Assembly (NCBI GenBank): GCA_019119435.1
Contig: DWWZ01000010.1
Coordinates: 1 to 42,863 of the forward strand
Reading direction: 5' to 3'
DNA from: Candidatus Butyricicoccus avicola
GTDB taxonomy: Bacteria > Bacillota > Clostridia > Oscillospirales > Butyricicoccaceae
DNA: 42,863 nucleotides
Below, piece after piece: positions 26,938-36,904 of the stretch. Position numbers and translations under genes: made by a program. The notes under the pieces were generated by a model. That model had not been told where the DNA came from, made no database searches, and saw only the letters and a list, made by a program, of their open reading frames with translations. How positions within the stretch are numbered: the stretch's first letter is position 1; each line of letters opens with the position of its first letter.

Positions 26938-26998
26938 TCCGCAGGGGAGGCAGCCGGCAGCATACAAATGCCCGGCCCTCTCCTGCGCTTTTTTGTTC
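26938..26998 (+). terminator. Terminator/attenuator between livJ and livH
   Basis: cgcaggggagg...cctctcctgcg stem followed by cttttttg. Confidence 0.7.
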
Positions 26999-27089
26999 AA
27001 ACGGCCTATGGTGTGGGGCGACGGCTTGCACGTTCAAACCTCCGCCCTGCATCACCGGCTTTTTCGGTAGAAAGAATGAGGTGTATCGC

Positions 27090-27971
27090 ATGACCTTTTT
27101 ATCCTATCTGATCAATGGCATCAGCTTAGGCAGCGTCTACGCAATCATCGCGCTGGGCTATACGATGGTTTACGGTATCGCCAAGATGCTGAACTTTGCG
27201 CACGGCGACGTCATCATGGTAGGCGCATATATATCCTTTTGCTCGACAAGCTATCTTGGCTTGTCCCCGCTGCTTTCGGTCGTCCTGGCAGTCATCGTGT
27301 GTACCGTCCTCGGCATTGTCATCGAGGGCTTGGCATACAAGCCGCTGCGTCAGGCGCCTGCACTGGCCGTTCTGATTACGGCCATCGGCGTGTCCTATTT
27401 CCTGCAGAACGCGGCGCTGCTGATCTGGGGCTCCAGCTCCAAGACCTTCTCCTCTGTCGTCGGCGACTGGTCGGTCAAGCTGTTTGACGGCCAGCTCAAT
27501 ATCACCGGCGTCACCATCGTCACCGTCCTGGCCTGCGTCGTGATCATGGCAGGCTTGACCCTGTTCACCAACAAGACCAGGGTCGGCACCGCGATGCGTG
27601 CGGTCTCGGAGGACAAGGGCGCGGCCCAGCTCATGGGCATCAGCGTCAACCGGACCATTTCCATCACGTTTGCCATCGGTTCCGGCCTTGCGGCGATCGC
27701 GGGCGTCCTGCTGTGCTCGGCCTATCCCATGCTGATGCCGACAACCGGTTCGATGCCCGGCATCAAGGCGTTCACGGCGGCGGTCTTCGGCGGCATCGGC
27801 TCCATCCCGGGCGCAATGGTGGGCGGCATCCTGCTTGGTATCATCGAGATCTTTGCTAAGGCCTATATTTCCACCCAGCTGTCTGACGCCATCGTCTTTG
27901 CCGTCCTGATCATCGTCCTGCTCGTCAAGCCGGATGGCCTGCTGGGCAAGCATGTGAGCGAGAAAGTGTGA
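27090..27971 (+). CDS. livH: Branched-chain amino-acid ABC transporter permease
   Basis: MTFLSYLINGISLGSVYAIIALGYTMVYGIAKMLNFAHGDVIMVGAY. Confidence 0.94.
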   Translation: MTFLSYLINGISLGSVYAIIALGYTMVYGIAKMLNFAHGDVIMVGAYISFCSTSYLGLSPLLSVVLAVIVCTVLGIVIEGLAYKPLRQAPALAVLITAIGVSYFLQNAALLIWGSSSKTFSSVVGDWSVKLFDGQLNITGVTIVTVLACVVIMAGLTLFTNKTRVGTAMRAVSEDKGAAQLMGISVNRTISITFAIGSGLAAIAGVLLCSAYPMLMPTTGSMPGIKAFTAAVFGGIGSIPGAMVGGILLGIIEIFAKAYISTQLSDAIVFAVLIIVLLVKPDGLLGKHVSEKV

Positions 27972-27981
27972 GGTGAGCCTG

Positions 27982-29046
27982 ATGAAACAGTCCAAAAATA
28001 TGCTGGCAGGCCGGCGCGACAGCATTATCTCGTACGGCATTGTCATTATCGCGTTTGTCGCCGTCCAGCTCATGATCCTGACCGGCAATATCTCCTCGTC
28101 GCTCAAGGGCCAGCTCGTGCCGATCTGCGCCTATGTCGTCATGGCGGTCTCGCTCAACCTGACCGTTGGTATTCTGGGCGAGCTGTCGCTCGGCCATGCG
28201 GGCTTCATGTCGGTCGGCGCATTCGCCGGCATCGTCGCCACCACCAGCCTGGCTGACGCCATCCCGCTGGCGCCGCTGCGTCTGGCAGTCGCCATGGTCA
28301 TCGGCGCGATCTGCGCAGCCATCGCGGGCGTCATCGTCGGCGTGCCGGTTCTACGCCTCAAGGGCGACTATCTTGCCATTGTCACCCTAGCATTCGGAGA
28401 AATCATCAAAAATATCGTAAACGTCCTGTACATCGGCCTGGACGAGAACGGGCTGCATTTTTCGCTGGTCAACCAGACCTTCCAGCTCGCCGAGGGCGGC
28501 GAAATGATCATCAATGGCCCGATGGGCGTCAGCGGCGTTGAGAAGATCTCGTCGTTTACGTCGGGATTTGTACTCATCCTGATCACGCTGTTTGTCATCC
28601 TAAACCTGATTCACAGCCGGACCGGCCGTGCCATCATGTCGGTGCGCGACAACAAGATCGCGGCCGAGAGCATCGGCATTTCGGCCACCCGCTACAAGCT
28701 TTTGGCCTTTGTCATCTCGGCGGCCTTTGCGGGCATGGCGGGCACCCTGTACGCCATGAACTTCTCGACGGTTACGGCCACCAAGTTTGACTTCAACACC
28801 TCGATTCTCATCCTGGTCTTTGTCGTCCTGGGCGGCCTGGGCAATATCTGGGGCTCGATCATCGCGGCGGCCCTGCTCACCATCCTGCCCGAGGTGCTGC
28901 GCGCGGTCAACGACTACCGCATGCTGATCTATGCGATCCTGCTGATCGTTATGATGATCTTCAACAATTCCGGCATCAAGACGCGCCTTATGGAAAAGCG
29001 TGCGGCCCGCCGCGCGGCAAAGCAGGCAAGCAAGGAGGGCATTTGA
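27982..29046 (+). CDS. livM: Branched-chain amino-acid ABC transporter permease
   Basis: SLNLTVGILGELSLGHAGFMSVGAF; GGLGNIWGSIIAAALLTILPE. Confidence 0.94.
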   Translation: MKQSKNMLAGRRDSIISYGIVIIAFVAVQLMILTGNISSSLKGQLVPICAYVVMAVSLNLTVGILGELSLGHAGFMSVGAFAGIVATTSLADAIPLAPLRLAVAMVIGAICAAIAGVIVGVPVLRLKGDYLAIVTLAFGEIIKNIVNVLYIGLDENGLHFSLVNQTFQLAEGGEMIINGPMGVSGVEKISSFTSGFVLILITLFVILNLIHSRTGRAIMSVRDNKIAAESIGISATRYKLLAFVISAAFAGMAGTLYAMNFSTVTATKFDFNTSILILVFVVLGGLGNIWGSIIAAALLTILPEVLRAVNDYRMLIYAILLIVMMIFNNSGIKTRLMEKRAARRAAKQASKEGI

Positions 29047-29047
29047 T

Positions 29048-29806
29048 ATGGCAATGCTCGAAGTAATCAAGCTGGGCATCTCGTTTGGCGGCCTGCGCGC
29101 CGTGGACGACCTGTCCATGAAAATTGAAGAAGGCGCTCTGGTCGGCCTGATTGGCCCGAACGGCGCGGGCAAGACCACGGTCTTCAACATGTTGACCGGC
29201 GTATATCGCCCGACCGACGGCGGCATCCGTCTGGACAATCAGAACCTGATCGGCAAAAAGCCGCACGATATCTGCAAGTTGGGTGTGGCGCGTACGTTCC
29301 AGAACATCCGCCTGTTCCAAAAGCTGACCGTGCTGGACAACGTCAAGGTCGCCCTGCATAATCAGGTCACGTATAACCTGTTTGAGAGCATGGTGCACCT
29401 GGGCAGCTACCGCAAAAAGGAAAAGGAGATGGACCGCCGCGCGCTTGAGATCCTCAAGGTCTTTGACCTGGACCATGAGGCGGGCAATCTGGCGGCCAAC
29501 CTGCCGTACGGCAAGCAGCGCAAGCTGGAGATCGCCCGTGCGCTGGCGACCAACCCCAAGCTGCTGCTCCTGGACGAGCCGGCGGCCGGCATGAACCCCA
29601 ATGAGACCGGGGAGCTCATGGACACCATCCGCCTTGTGCGTGAGAAGTACGGCGTGACCATCCTGCTCATCGAGCATGACATGAAGCTCGTCCAGGGCAT
29701 CTGCGAATACCTGTATGTCCTGAATTTCGGCAAGCTGCTCGCCGAGGGCACGCCCAAGGAAGTGCTCAATGACCCGGCGGTCATCAAGGCATACCTGGGC
29801 GACTAA
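29048..29806 (+). CDS. livG: Branched-chain amino-acid ABC transporter ATP-binding protein
   Basis: GPNGAGKTTVFNMLTG Walker A; LLLDEPAAGMNPNET Walker B. Confidence 0.94.
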   Translation: MAMLEVIKLGISFGGLRAVDDLSMKIEEGALVGLIGPNGAGKTTVFNMLTGVYRPTDGGIRLDNQNLIGKKPHDICKLGVARTFQNIRLFQKLTVLDNVKVALHNQVTYNLFESMVHLGSYRKKEKEMDRRALEILKVFDLDHEAGNLAANLPYGKQRKLEIARALATNPKLLLLDEPAAGMNPNETGELMDTIRLVREKYGVTILLIEHDMKLVQGICEYLYVLNFGKLLAEGTPKEVLNDPAVIKAYLGD

Positions 29807-29821
29807 AGGAGGGCTTATTTC

Positions 29822-30532
29822 ATGGCAATGCTTACCGCAGAGAATCTGAATGTATATTACGGTATGATCCACGCGCTCAAAGACGTCTCGTTCCACGTGG
29901 ACGAGGGCGAGATCGTCGCGCTCATCGGCGCCAACGGCGCGGGCAAGACCACGACCCTGCATACCATCAGCGGCATGTTACAGGCGAAGTCGGGCTCGGT
30001 CCAGTTTGAGGGGCGCGAGATCGTCAAGATGCCCGGCCACCAGATCGTTTCGCTCGGCATGTCCCATGTCCCCGAGGGGCGCCGCGTGTTCGCCGGGCTT
30101 ACGGTTTACGAGAACCTCAAGATGGGCGCCTACACCCGCAAGGACAAGAACGAGATCGCAGAGACGCTTGAGATGGTCTATACGCGCTTCCCGCGCCTGA
30201 AAGAGCGCACCCGCCAGCTCGCCGGCACCCTGTCGGGCGGCGAGCAGCAGATGCTCGCCATGGGCCGCGCGCTCATGTCCCATCCCAAGATCCTGCTCAT
30301 GGACGAGCCGTCCATGGGCCTGTCGCCACTGTTTGTCAGCGAGATTTTCAAGATCATCGAGGACGTCAACAAGCAGGGCGTGACCATCCTGCTCGTGGAG
30401 CAGAACGCGAAAAAGGCGCTCTCTATCGCAAACCGCGCCTATGTCCTGGAGACCGGCAAGATCGTCAAGGAGGGCGCCGCGCGCGACCTGCTCAATGACG
30501 AGTCCATCAAGAAAGCCTATCTCGGCGAGTAA
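29822..30532 (+). CDS. livF: Branched-chain amino-acid ABC transporter ATP-binding protein
   Basis: GANGAGKTTTLHTISG; LSGGEQQMLAMGRALMSHPKILLMDEPSMGLSP. Confidence 0.94.
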   Translation: MAMLTAENLNVYYGMIHALKDVSFHVDEGEIVALIGANGAGKTTTLHTISGMLQAKSGSVQFEGREIVKMPGHQIVSLGMSHVPEGRRVFAGLTVYENLKMGAYTRKDKNEIAETLEMVYTRFPRLKERTRQLAGTLSGGEQQMLAMGRALMSHPKILLMDEPSMGLSPLFVSEIFKIIEDVNKQGVTILLVEQNAKKALSIANRAYVLETGKIVKEGAARDLLNDESIKKAYLGE

Positions 30533-30607
30533 AGCCTCTTGCGCGCGGGCCGCCGTCCTGTTACAATAAAAGAGACAAAGGACCATATCAAAGGGGGCTT
30601 GTCTTTT

Positions 30608-31243
30608 ATGGAAAAAACGATCATCACCATTGCGCGCCAGTATGGCAGCGGCGGACGTACGGTCGGCAAAATGCTGGCAAAGCGTCTGAATATCCCATAC
30701 TATGACCGGGAGATCATCCAACTGGCCGCGGAGGACAGCGGGATCAATGCCGCGCTGTTCCACGATGAGAAAAAACTGCACGGGCTGCGCGCCCTGCTCA
30801 AGGGCGGCTACCAGGGCAATAAGATCCTCTCGCCGGAGAGCGCGGGCTTCACCGGCGATGACAACCTGTTCAACTATCAGGCAAAGATCATCCGCGAGTT
30901 GGCGGAGGAGGGGTCCTGTGTGCTGATCGGCCGCTGCGCCGACCATATCTTGTCCGGCATGCCGGGCGTCGTCAGCGTGTTTGTCCATGCGCCCGCAGAC
31001 TTTTGTCTGCAGGAGGCCATGAAGGTCAACAGCCTGCCCGAGCGCGACGTGGAACGCCTTATCGCCAAAACCGATGATTACCGTGCGCGGTATTACAAAT
31101 ATTACACCGGGAAGGAATGGAAAGACGCCAAAAATTACGATCTGTCGCTCAACAGCGCAAAGCTCGGATTTGACGGCACAGTCGAGGCCATCCTGGCTTA
31201 CATCGAGGTGCGCCGGCGGTTTGATCCGGCGCTCAAAGGCTGA
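30608..31243 (+). CDS. Cytidylate kinase-like family protein
   Basis: MEKTIITIARQYGSGGRTVGKMLAKRLNIPYYDREII. Confidence 0.88.
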   Translation: MEKTIITIARQYGSGGRTVGKMLAKRLNIPYYDREIIQLAAEDSGINAALFHDEKKLHGLRALLKGGYQGNKILSPESAGFTGDDNLFNYQAKIIRELAEEGSCVLIGRCADHILSGMPGVVSVFVHAPADFCLQEAMKVNSLPERDVERLIAKTDDYRARYYKYYTGKEWKDAKNYDLSLNSAKLGFDGTVEAILAYIEVRRRFDPALKG

Positions 31244-31280
31244 GGGACGGCCGTGCAGCGGCCGGGCCTTACCACGCATA

Positions 31281-31313
31281 ATAAAAAAACGCTCCCATGA
31301 GGGAGCGTTTTTT
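31281..31313. terminator. Bidirectional terminator
   Basis: aaaaaaacgctccc-atga-gggagcgttttttg. Confidence 0.88.
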
Positions 31314-31337
31314 GTTGTGCTTTGGCAAAGTGAGGGC

Positions 31338-32117
31338 TCATCCAAGCGCGACATCCAGGATCATCATCAGAACAAAACCGGCTGCGAACCCAATGGTGCC
31401 GAGATTGCTGTGCGTGCCCTCGGACGCCTCGGGGATCAGCTCTTCGACCACGACATAGATCATGGCGCCCGCGGCAAAGGACAGCAGATAGGGCAGGAGC
31501 GGCGTCAGCCAGGCCGCCAGCGCGATGGTGATCGCGCCCGCAATGGGCTCGACGATGCCGCTCAGGCTGCCGTAGACAAAGGCGCGTCGCCGGCTGATCT
31601 GCCCGCTGCTGCGCAGCGGCATGGAGATGATCGCGCCCTCAGGGAAATTTTGTAGCGCAATGCCCAGGGAAAGGGTGAATGCGCCCGCAAGCGTTAGATG
31701 CGTATTTTCGGCGAGCAGGCCGGCAAATACGACGCCGACTGCCATACCCTCAGGAATATTGTGGATGGTGACGGCCAGGATGAGCATGGTGCTCTTGCGC
31801 AGATGGCAGGCAGGACCTTCGGCGGCCGGACTGTCCAGATGGAGATGGGGGACCAGGTGGTCAAGCACGAGCAGGAAGGCGATGCCCGCCAGGAAGCCAA
31901 TTGCTGCGGGCAAAAATGCCAGCCGTCCCATGCCGGCGCACTGATCCATCGCAGGAATGATGAGCGACCAGATCGAGGCCGCGCTCATGACGCCCGAGGC
32001 GAAGCCCAGCAGGCATTTCTGCAGCAGCGGAGGGAAGGTATCGCGCAGGAAAAAGACGCAGGCAGCGCCGAGCACGGTCCCGGCAAATGGGACGAGCAGG
32101 CCAAGCAGGATTTCCAT
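31338..32117 (-). CDS. ZIP-family metal transporter
   Basis: 259 aa; TIHNIPEGMAVGVVFAG, LGIALQNFPEGAIISMPLRSSG. Confidence 0.9.
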   Translation of the reverse strand: MEILLGLLVPFAGTVLGAACVFFLRDTFPPLLQKCLLGFASGVMSAASIWSLIIPAMDQCAGMGRLAFLPAAIGFLAGIAFLLVLDHLVPHLHLDSPAAEGPACHLRKSTMLILAVTIHNIPEGMAVGVVFAGLLAENTHLTLAGAFTLSLGIALQNFPEGAIISMPLRSSGQISRRRAFVYGSLSGIVEPIAGAITIALAAWLTPLLPYLLSFAAGAMIYVVVEELIPEASEGTHSNLGTIGFAAGFVLMMILDVALG

Positions 32118-32209
32118 TTTAAGCTCCTTTCTGGGATGCAGGGGGGACATATCGCTTTCAACAGAGATGTTAACATGAACTAATCCCTGTGTCAACAGGA
32201 GGCTTCGTG

Positions 32210-32246
32210 AAAAATAAGGCCGGGGCGCGCAGCGCCCCGGCCTTAT
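32210..32246 (-). terminator. Rho-independent terminator of citrate synthase gene
   Basis: ATAAGGCCGGGGCGC-N3-GCGCCCCGGCCTTAT, 15-bp perfect stem, T run on minus strand. Confidence 0.8.
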
Positions 32247-32323
32247 AGGAGGCTGCCAGCCGTGATTTTTGTGCGGCTGCCAGCCTTCCCGCATTTTTTG
32301 CACAATGGCCGCGTACAATAACA

Positions 32324-33694
32324 TTATCCCCGCTTGCTGATCGGGACATAGGGAACGTTTTTGGACAGTGGCTTAAAGGCAGGGCGGATGATGCGGCCGC
32401 CGAATGCGACTTCCTCCATCCGGTGGGCGATCCAGCCGACGATGCGGGCGGTCGCAAAGAGCGGCGTGAACATCTCCTGCGGGATACCGAGCATTTTGTA
32501 GACCAGGCCGGAATACATATCGACATTGGCGCACATGACCTTGGTATCCGCACCGCGCGCCTCGGCAAACGCACCGGGTGTGAGTTTTTCAACCAGCTCG
32601 ATGAGATTGAACTCATCGAGGTAGCCCTTCTTCTCGGCCAGCGGACGGGCTGCCGACTTGAGCGCGACCGCACGCGGGTCGCTCAGGGTGTAGATGGCGT
32701 GCCCCATGCCGTAGATCAGGCCGCTGTGATCGCCGACCTCGCCTGCGAGGATGCGGAGCAGGTACTGATAGACCTCTTCCTGGTCGGTCCAGTCCGAGAC
32801 ATTGGCCTTGATGTCCTCAAACATCTGCACGACCTTGAGGTTAGCGCCGCCATGGCGCGGGCCCTTGAGCGAGCCGACCGCGGCGGCGATCGCCGAATAG
32901 GTATCAGTGCCCGAGGAGGAGACGACGCGGGTGGCAAAGGCGGAGTTGTTGCCGCCGCCGTGCTCGGCGTGGATGATGAGGCAGCGGTCAAGCAGCTTGG
33001 CCTCCTCATCGGTGCAGGTGCCGTCCGGCCGGATGAGGTGCAGGATGTTCTCGGCCGTGGACAGCTTGGGGTCGGGCACATGCAGATACATGGACTGGCC
33101 CTCAAAATAGCGGCGGCGCGCCTGATAAGCGTGCGAGATGATGACCGGGAATTTGGCCATCAGGCTGATGCCTTGGCGCAGGATGTTTTCGGGCGAGATG
33201 TCGTCCGGGTTGGGGTCGTAGGAGTACAGCGCGAGGGTCGCGCCTGCCAGCTTGTTCATGATATCCGGGCTGGGCGCGCGCATGATCATGTCCTCGGTGA
33301 AGTTGTCAGGCAGCGCGCGCGCCTCGCCGATCATATCGGTGAAGCGGGAGAGCTGGGCGCTCGTGGGGAGCTGGCCCGAGAGCAGCAGATAGCCGACCTC
33401 GCCGAAGCCAAAGCGGTCCTCGGACTCAAAGGCGTGCAGCAGGTCATAGATGTCGATGCCGCGATAGGTCAGCTTGCCCTCGATCGGTTCACGCTCGCCC
33501 TCGTTGAGCAGATAGCCATGGACATTGCCCAGACGGGTGATGCCGGCCAGTACGCCGGTGCCGTCGGCGTTGCGCAGGCCACGCTTAACATTGTATTTGG
33601 AAAAGGTTTCTTTTTTGATCTGGTGCAGCGGGCGAAGCTGCTCGCAGATCGTATGGATCATCTCCGGATCCATGTCCTTCATCTGGTTGACCAT
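32324..33694 (-). CDS. Citrate synthase (citrate/2-methylcitrate synthase family)
   Basis: 456 aa; LIIHAEHGGGNNSAFATRVVSSSGTDTYSAIAAAVGSLKGPRHGGAN, YGMGHAIYTLSDPRAV. Confidence 0.93.
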   Translation of the reverse strand: MVNQMKDMDPEMIHTICEQLRPLHQIKKETFSKYNVKRGLRNADGTGVLAGITRLGNVHGYLLNEGEREPIEGKLTYRGIDIYDLLHAFESEDRFGFGEVGYLLLSGQLPTSAQLSRFTDMIGEARALPDNFTEDMIMRAPSPDIMNKLAGATLALYSYDPNPDDISPENILRQGISLMAKFPVIISHAYQARRRYFEGQSMYLHVPDPKLSTAENILHLIRPDGTCTDEEAKLLDRCLIIHAEHGGGNNSAFATRVVSSSGTDTYSAIAAAVGSLKGPRHGGANLKVVQMFEDIKANVSDWTDQEEVYQYLLRILAGEVGDHSGLIYGMGHAIYTLSDPRAVALKSAARPLAEKKGYLDEFNLIELVEKLTPGAFAEARGADTKVMCANVDMYSGLVYKMLGIPQEMFTPLFATARIVGWIAHRMEEVAFGGRIIRPAFKPLSKNVPYVPISKRG

Positions 33695-33799
33695 GGCATT
33701 ATCCCCTTTTTCTTTCAGTCTATATGCATCAATATTACTATTATCCTGCAAATTTGTCAATCTGCGAACTGTAAAAATGCAAAGCCAGGAGGGAGAAAA

Positions 33800-34849
33800 A
33801 TGAGAAAAGTTCTGGTCATTGGCCTGCTTCTCACGGCCGTGATCTATCTGCTGCCGGTATTTTGTGGGTTTCTGGAGGACGACGCGCCGCTGCCCATCCC
33901 GCAGGAGAGCGTGGCGGCGGATGCAGAAATTGGGGAGAGCGCCCAACCGGAGGAGGCGGAACAGACGCCCGCAGGGACGCTCGCTGCCGCGCAGGAGATC
34001 ACGGTGCTGGTAGATGGGGAGGTGCGCGAGATGGACCTGGAGGAATATGTGGTGAGCGTGGTGGCCGGCGAGATCTCACCCGATTTCCCGCAGGAGGCCA
34101 TCCGTGCGCAGGCGGTTGCAGCCCGGACCTATGCCGTCTATAAGTGCCAGGCCGGGCGGCCGGCGCAGCATGAGCAGGCCGATGTGTGCGATGACCCGGC
34201 GCACTGCGCGGCATTTGTCGACCTCAAGACCGAGGCGGCGGCGCGCTGGGGGGAGGAGGCAGCGGCAGACGAGGACGTCATCCGCCAGGCTGTCCGGGAT
34301 ACGGCCGGGCAGGTGCTGACCTATGAGGGCGCCCCGATCATTGCGGTGTTCAGTGCGGCGGCCGGGGAAAAGACCGAGCGCGCGGCCGACGTCTGGGGCA
34401 GCGATATCCCATACTTACAGAGCGTGGACAGCCCGGGCGGCGAGGCCTGTCCCAAGTACCGGGCGGCGGTCGTGCTGACAGCCGATGAGATCCGTGCCCG
34501 CGCCGATGAGACGCTGCCGTCTGCCGACCTGTCCGGCGACCCAGCAAACTGGTTCAAGGCCTCCGAACGCAGTGCAGCAGGCGGGATCATCCAGATGAAG
34601 TTCGGCGGCGTCACGGTCAAGGGTATGACCATGCGTGCGCTGCTCGGCCTCAATTCCACGAACTTTACCGTTGCCATAGATGGCGATACGCTGACCTTTA
34701 CCACAACGGGCTATGGCCACGGCGTCGGGCTGAGCCAATGGGGCGCAAAGTATGCCGCGGAGCAGGGAGAAAGCTATGCCGAGATCCTGGCGCACTATTA
34801 TCCGGGCACCGAGCTTGCGCGCCTGACCGCGCAGGACGCGGACACCTGA
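33800..34849 (+). CDS. spoIID: Stage II sporulation protein D
   Basis: LEEYVVSVVAGEISPDFPQEAIRAQAVAARTYAVYK; GYGHGVGLSQWGAKYAAEQGESYAEILAHYYPGTEL. Confidence 0.93.
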   Translation: MRKVLVIGLLLTAVIYLLPVFCGFLEDDAPLPIPQESVAADAEIGESAQPEEAEQTPAGTLAAAQEITVLVDGEVREMDLEEYVVSVVAGEISPDFPQEAIRAQAVAARTYAVYKCQAGRPAQHEQADVCDDPAHCAAFVDLKTEAAARWGEEAAADEDVIRQAVRDTAGQVLTYEGAPIIAVFSAAAGEKTERAADVWGSDIPYLQSVDSPGGEACPKYRAAVVLTADEIRARADETLPSADLSGDPANWFKASERSAAGGIIQMKFGGVTVKGMTMRALLGLNSTNFTVAIDGDTLTFTTTGYGHGVGLSQWGAKYAAEQGESYAEILAHYYPGTELARLTAQDADT

Positions 34850-34874
34850 CCGCCGGATTTCCCGGCCGGACGGG

Positions 34875-34904
34875 GTATAAAGCGGGAAACAGCGGCCGAT
34901 ACTA
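34875..34904 (+). promoter_or_regulatory. Candidate sigma-F/G-like promoter for the M23 gene
   Basis: GTATA - N18 - GATACTA upstream of the SpoIIQ-like ORF. Confidence 0.4.
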
Positions 34905-34925
34905 TCCCTGGAGGTGTTCAGAGTT

Positions 34926-35723
34926 ATGCGCAAACAGGGATATACCGGCCAGGCAAAAAAGGCCGACCGCGGCTTTTACGTGATTTTATCGATTTGCCTG
35001 GTGGTCATTGCAGTGTCCAGCTATGTACTCTTTTTTTCGACAGGCAAGGGCCAGGCCGACCCGTCGGACACGACCGTGTACCTGCCGTCCAGCGAGCAGG
35101 CCGTGCAGACACCGGTCTCGGTGCCCGACGTAGACGTGCCCGCAGAGCCGGCCGAACCAGCTGTACAGCCGGAACCCGAGCCCGAGCCGGAACCCGCCCC
35201 GCAGCAGGCCGACCAGCCGCAGCAGACCGCTGCCGAAGCCCCTGAGCCGATCTGGGTCCGCCCGGTAGACGGCGCAGTGCTCAAGGCGTTCTCGGGCGAC
35301 GCCCTGGTCAAGGATGAGACCATGGGAGACTGGCGCGTGCACACGGGCACAGACTATGCCGCAGAATCGGGCGCGCGGGTCTATGCGGTGTCGGACGGTA
35401 CGGTCACCCAGGCGGAGATGGACGCGCAGTACGGCGGCGTGGTGGTGTTGGAGCTCACGGACGGCAAGCAGGCGGTCTATCAGTGCTTGGATGAGGAGAT
35501 GAAGGTCAGCGCGGGCGACGCGGTGCGCGCGGGCGACGTGATCGGCACGGTCGGCACGCAGGGCTACGCCGAGGCGGGCCAGGATAGCCATCTGCATCTG
35601 GAACTGTACGCGGACGGGGCCGCCATTGACCCGGAGAGCGTCCTGGGCGGCGCGCAGCAGACGGCATCCGGGGAAACGCTGGATGTCAGCCTGCCGCAGG
35701 ATGGCATTTATGTGGAGGAATAA
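34926..35723 (+). CDS. spoIIQ: M23 peptidase, SpoIIQ-like
   Basis: Single N-terminal TM, Pro/Glu linker, HTGTDYA and HLHLEL M23 motifs; directly downstream of spoIID. Confidence 0.8.
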   Translation: MRKQGYTGQAKKADRGFYVILSICLVVIAVSSYVLFFSTGKGQADPSDTTVYLPSSEQAVQTPVSVPDVDVPAEPAEPAVQPEPEPEPEPAPQQADQPQQTAAEAPEPIWVRPVDGAVLKAFSGDALVKDETMGDWRVHTGTDYAAESGARVYAVSDGTVTQAEMDAQYGGVVVLELTDGKQAVYQCLDEEMKVSAGDAVRAGDVIGTVGTQGYAEAGQDSHLHLELYADGAAIDPESVLGGAQQTASGETLDVSLPQDGIYVEE

Positions 35724-35738
35724 CCTTGGGATACACAC

Positions 35739-35767
35739 AAAAAAGCCAGGCAGGGCCTGGCTTTTTT
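35739..35767. terminator. Bidirectional terminator
   Basis: aaaaaagccaggc-agg-gcctggcttttttg. Confidence 0.85.
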
Positions 35768-35790
35768 GTATATGAAGTTGAGATCCTGGG

Positions 35791-36117
35791 TCAGGCAAAG
35801 ATGGCCTGCACAAGGAACATATAGAGCGCGGTGCCGCCGCAAATGCTCAGCAGCATATTGTGCTTCCATTTGTGCAGCAGGACGACGAATAGGATGGCGA
35901 TGAGCTCGGGCAGCCCATGCAGCGCGGTGGGCAGGGCGTCCTTCAGGCAGTAGACCACCAGAAGGCCGATGACCGCGTAGGGCAGGACCGTGCCCAGGTA
36001 AGAGATAAAGCGCGGCGGCCTTTTCCCCTCCGGGAACAGCAGAAAGGGAAGGAAGCGGGTCAGCATCGTACCCAGGACGACCGCCGCGATGGTCACGACG
36101 CTCTGTACAGTTGTCAT
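35791..36117 (-). CDS. azlD: AzlD family branched-chain amino-acid exporter subunit
   Basis: 108 aa; [45 protein letters not shown]. Confidence 0.88.
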   Translation of the reverse strand: MTTVQSVVTIAAVVLGTMLTRFLPFLLFPEGKRPPRFISYLGTVLPYAVIGLLVVYCLKDALPTALHGLPELIAILFVVLLHKWKHNMLLSICGGTALYMFLVQAIFA

Positions 36118-36818
36118 GAGCGAGCCTCCTCCTTTTCCTTGCGCGCAATTTTATGGCGGCCGAGCGAAAAGCACAGGACGATGAGCGCCATCGCCGGCAG
36201 CATGAAGCGATCCCCGCCAAAGAGGAGCAGGCAGACAAGCGAGCACACGATACCGGTCAGCGCCGGACGGTGGTCGTCGGCCTCCTCCCATTGGCCCACC
36301 AGCATGACCACAAAGAGGGCGGTCATCACAAATTCAATGCCGGTGGTGTCAAAGTGGATGACATAGCCGAGCAGCGCGCCCAGGGTGGCGCCGCTCACCC
36401 AATAGATATGGTTGAGCAGGGTGACAAAGAACATAAACCAGCCCCGGTCGATCTCGGGCGGCGGCGTCACTGCGCAGTTAATGGAAAAGGACTCATCGCA
36501 CATGCCGTAGATGAGATAAAATTTTTTCGGGCCGCAGTTTTTGTACTTATCCAGCATGGAGATGCCGTAAAATAGATGCCGCGCATTGACCATCAGCGCG
36601 AGCAAGAAGGCGGACAGCGGGTGGAAGGCCGATAAGAGCAGGTTGACCGTTACAAACTCCATGGAGCCTGCGAAGATGAACAGGCTCATAAACAGTGGAT
36701 AGACAAAGGGGAAGCCCTTGCTGTGCATCAGGAACCCATAGGACATGCCGAGAAAGAGAAAGCCGAAGCAGATCGGCAGCGTATAGGGCAGGGCGGCCTT
36801 GAAGGCCTGTTTTTTCAT
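36114..36818 (-). CDS. azlC: AzlC family branched-chain amino-acid exporter
   Basis: [59 protein letters not shown]. Confidence 0.92.
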   Translation of the reverse strand: MKKQAFKAALPYTLPICFGFLFLGMSYGFLMHSKGFPFVYPLFMSLFIFAGSMEFVTVNLLLSAFHPLSAFLLALMVNARHLFYGISMLDKYKNCGPKKFYLIYGMCDESFSINCAVTPPPEIDRGWFMFFVTLLNHIYWVSGATLGALLGYVIHFDTTGIEFVMTALFVVMLVGQWEEADDHRPALTGIVCSLVCLLLFGGDRFMLPAMALIVLCFSLGRHKIARKEKEEARS

Positions 36819-36904
36819 GGTTATGCATCCCCTTTTTGGTTCAAAATGGGCAAAGTCGGCGCCAAGCGTCAGCTATTTTATTGTATCGCCGCAGGCAAAC
36901 ACTG

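Noticed and set aside
25640-27091. 483-aa minus ORF
   Set aside because: Antisense to livJ; no start signal or recognisable family.
29978-31354. 458-aa minus ORF
   Set aside because: Antisense to livF and the cytidylate kinase-like gene; no domain.
32423-33799. Long 5' extension of the 808-aa plus ORF
   Set aside because: Antisense to citrate synthase; the real gene starts at the SD-led ATG 33800 (spoIID).
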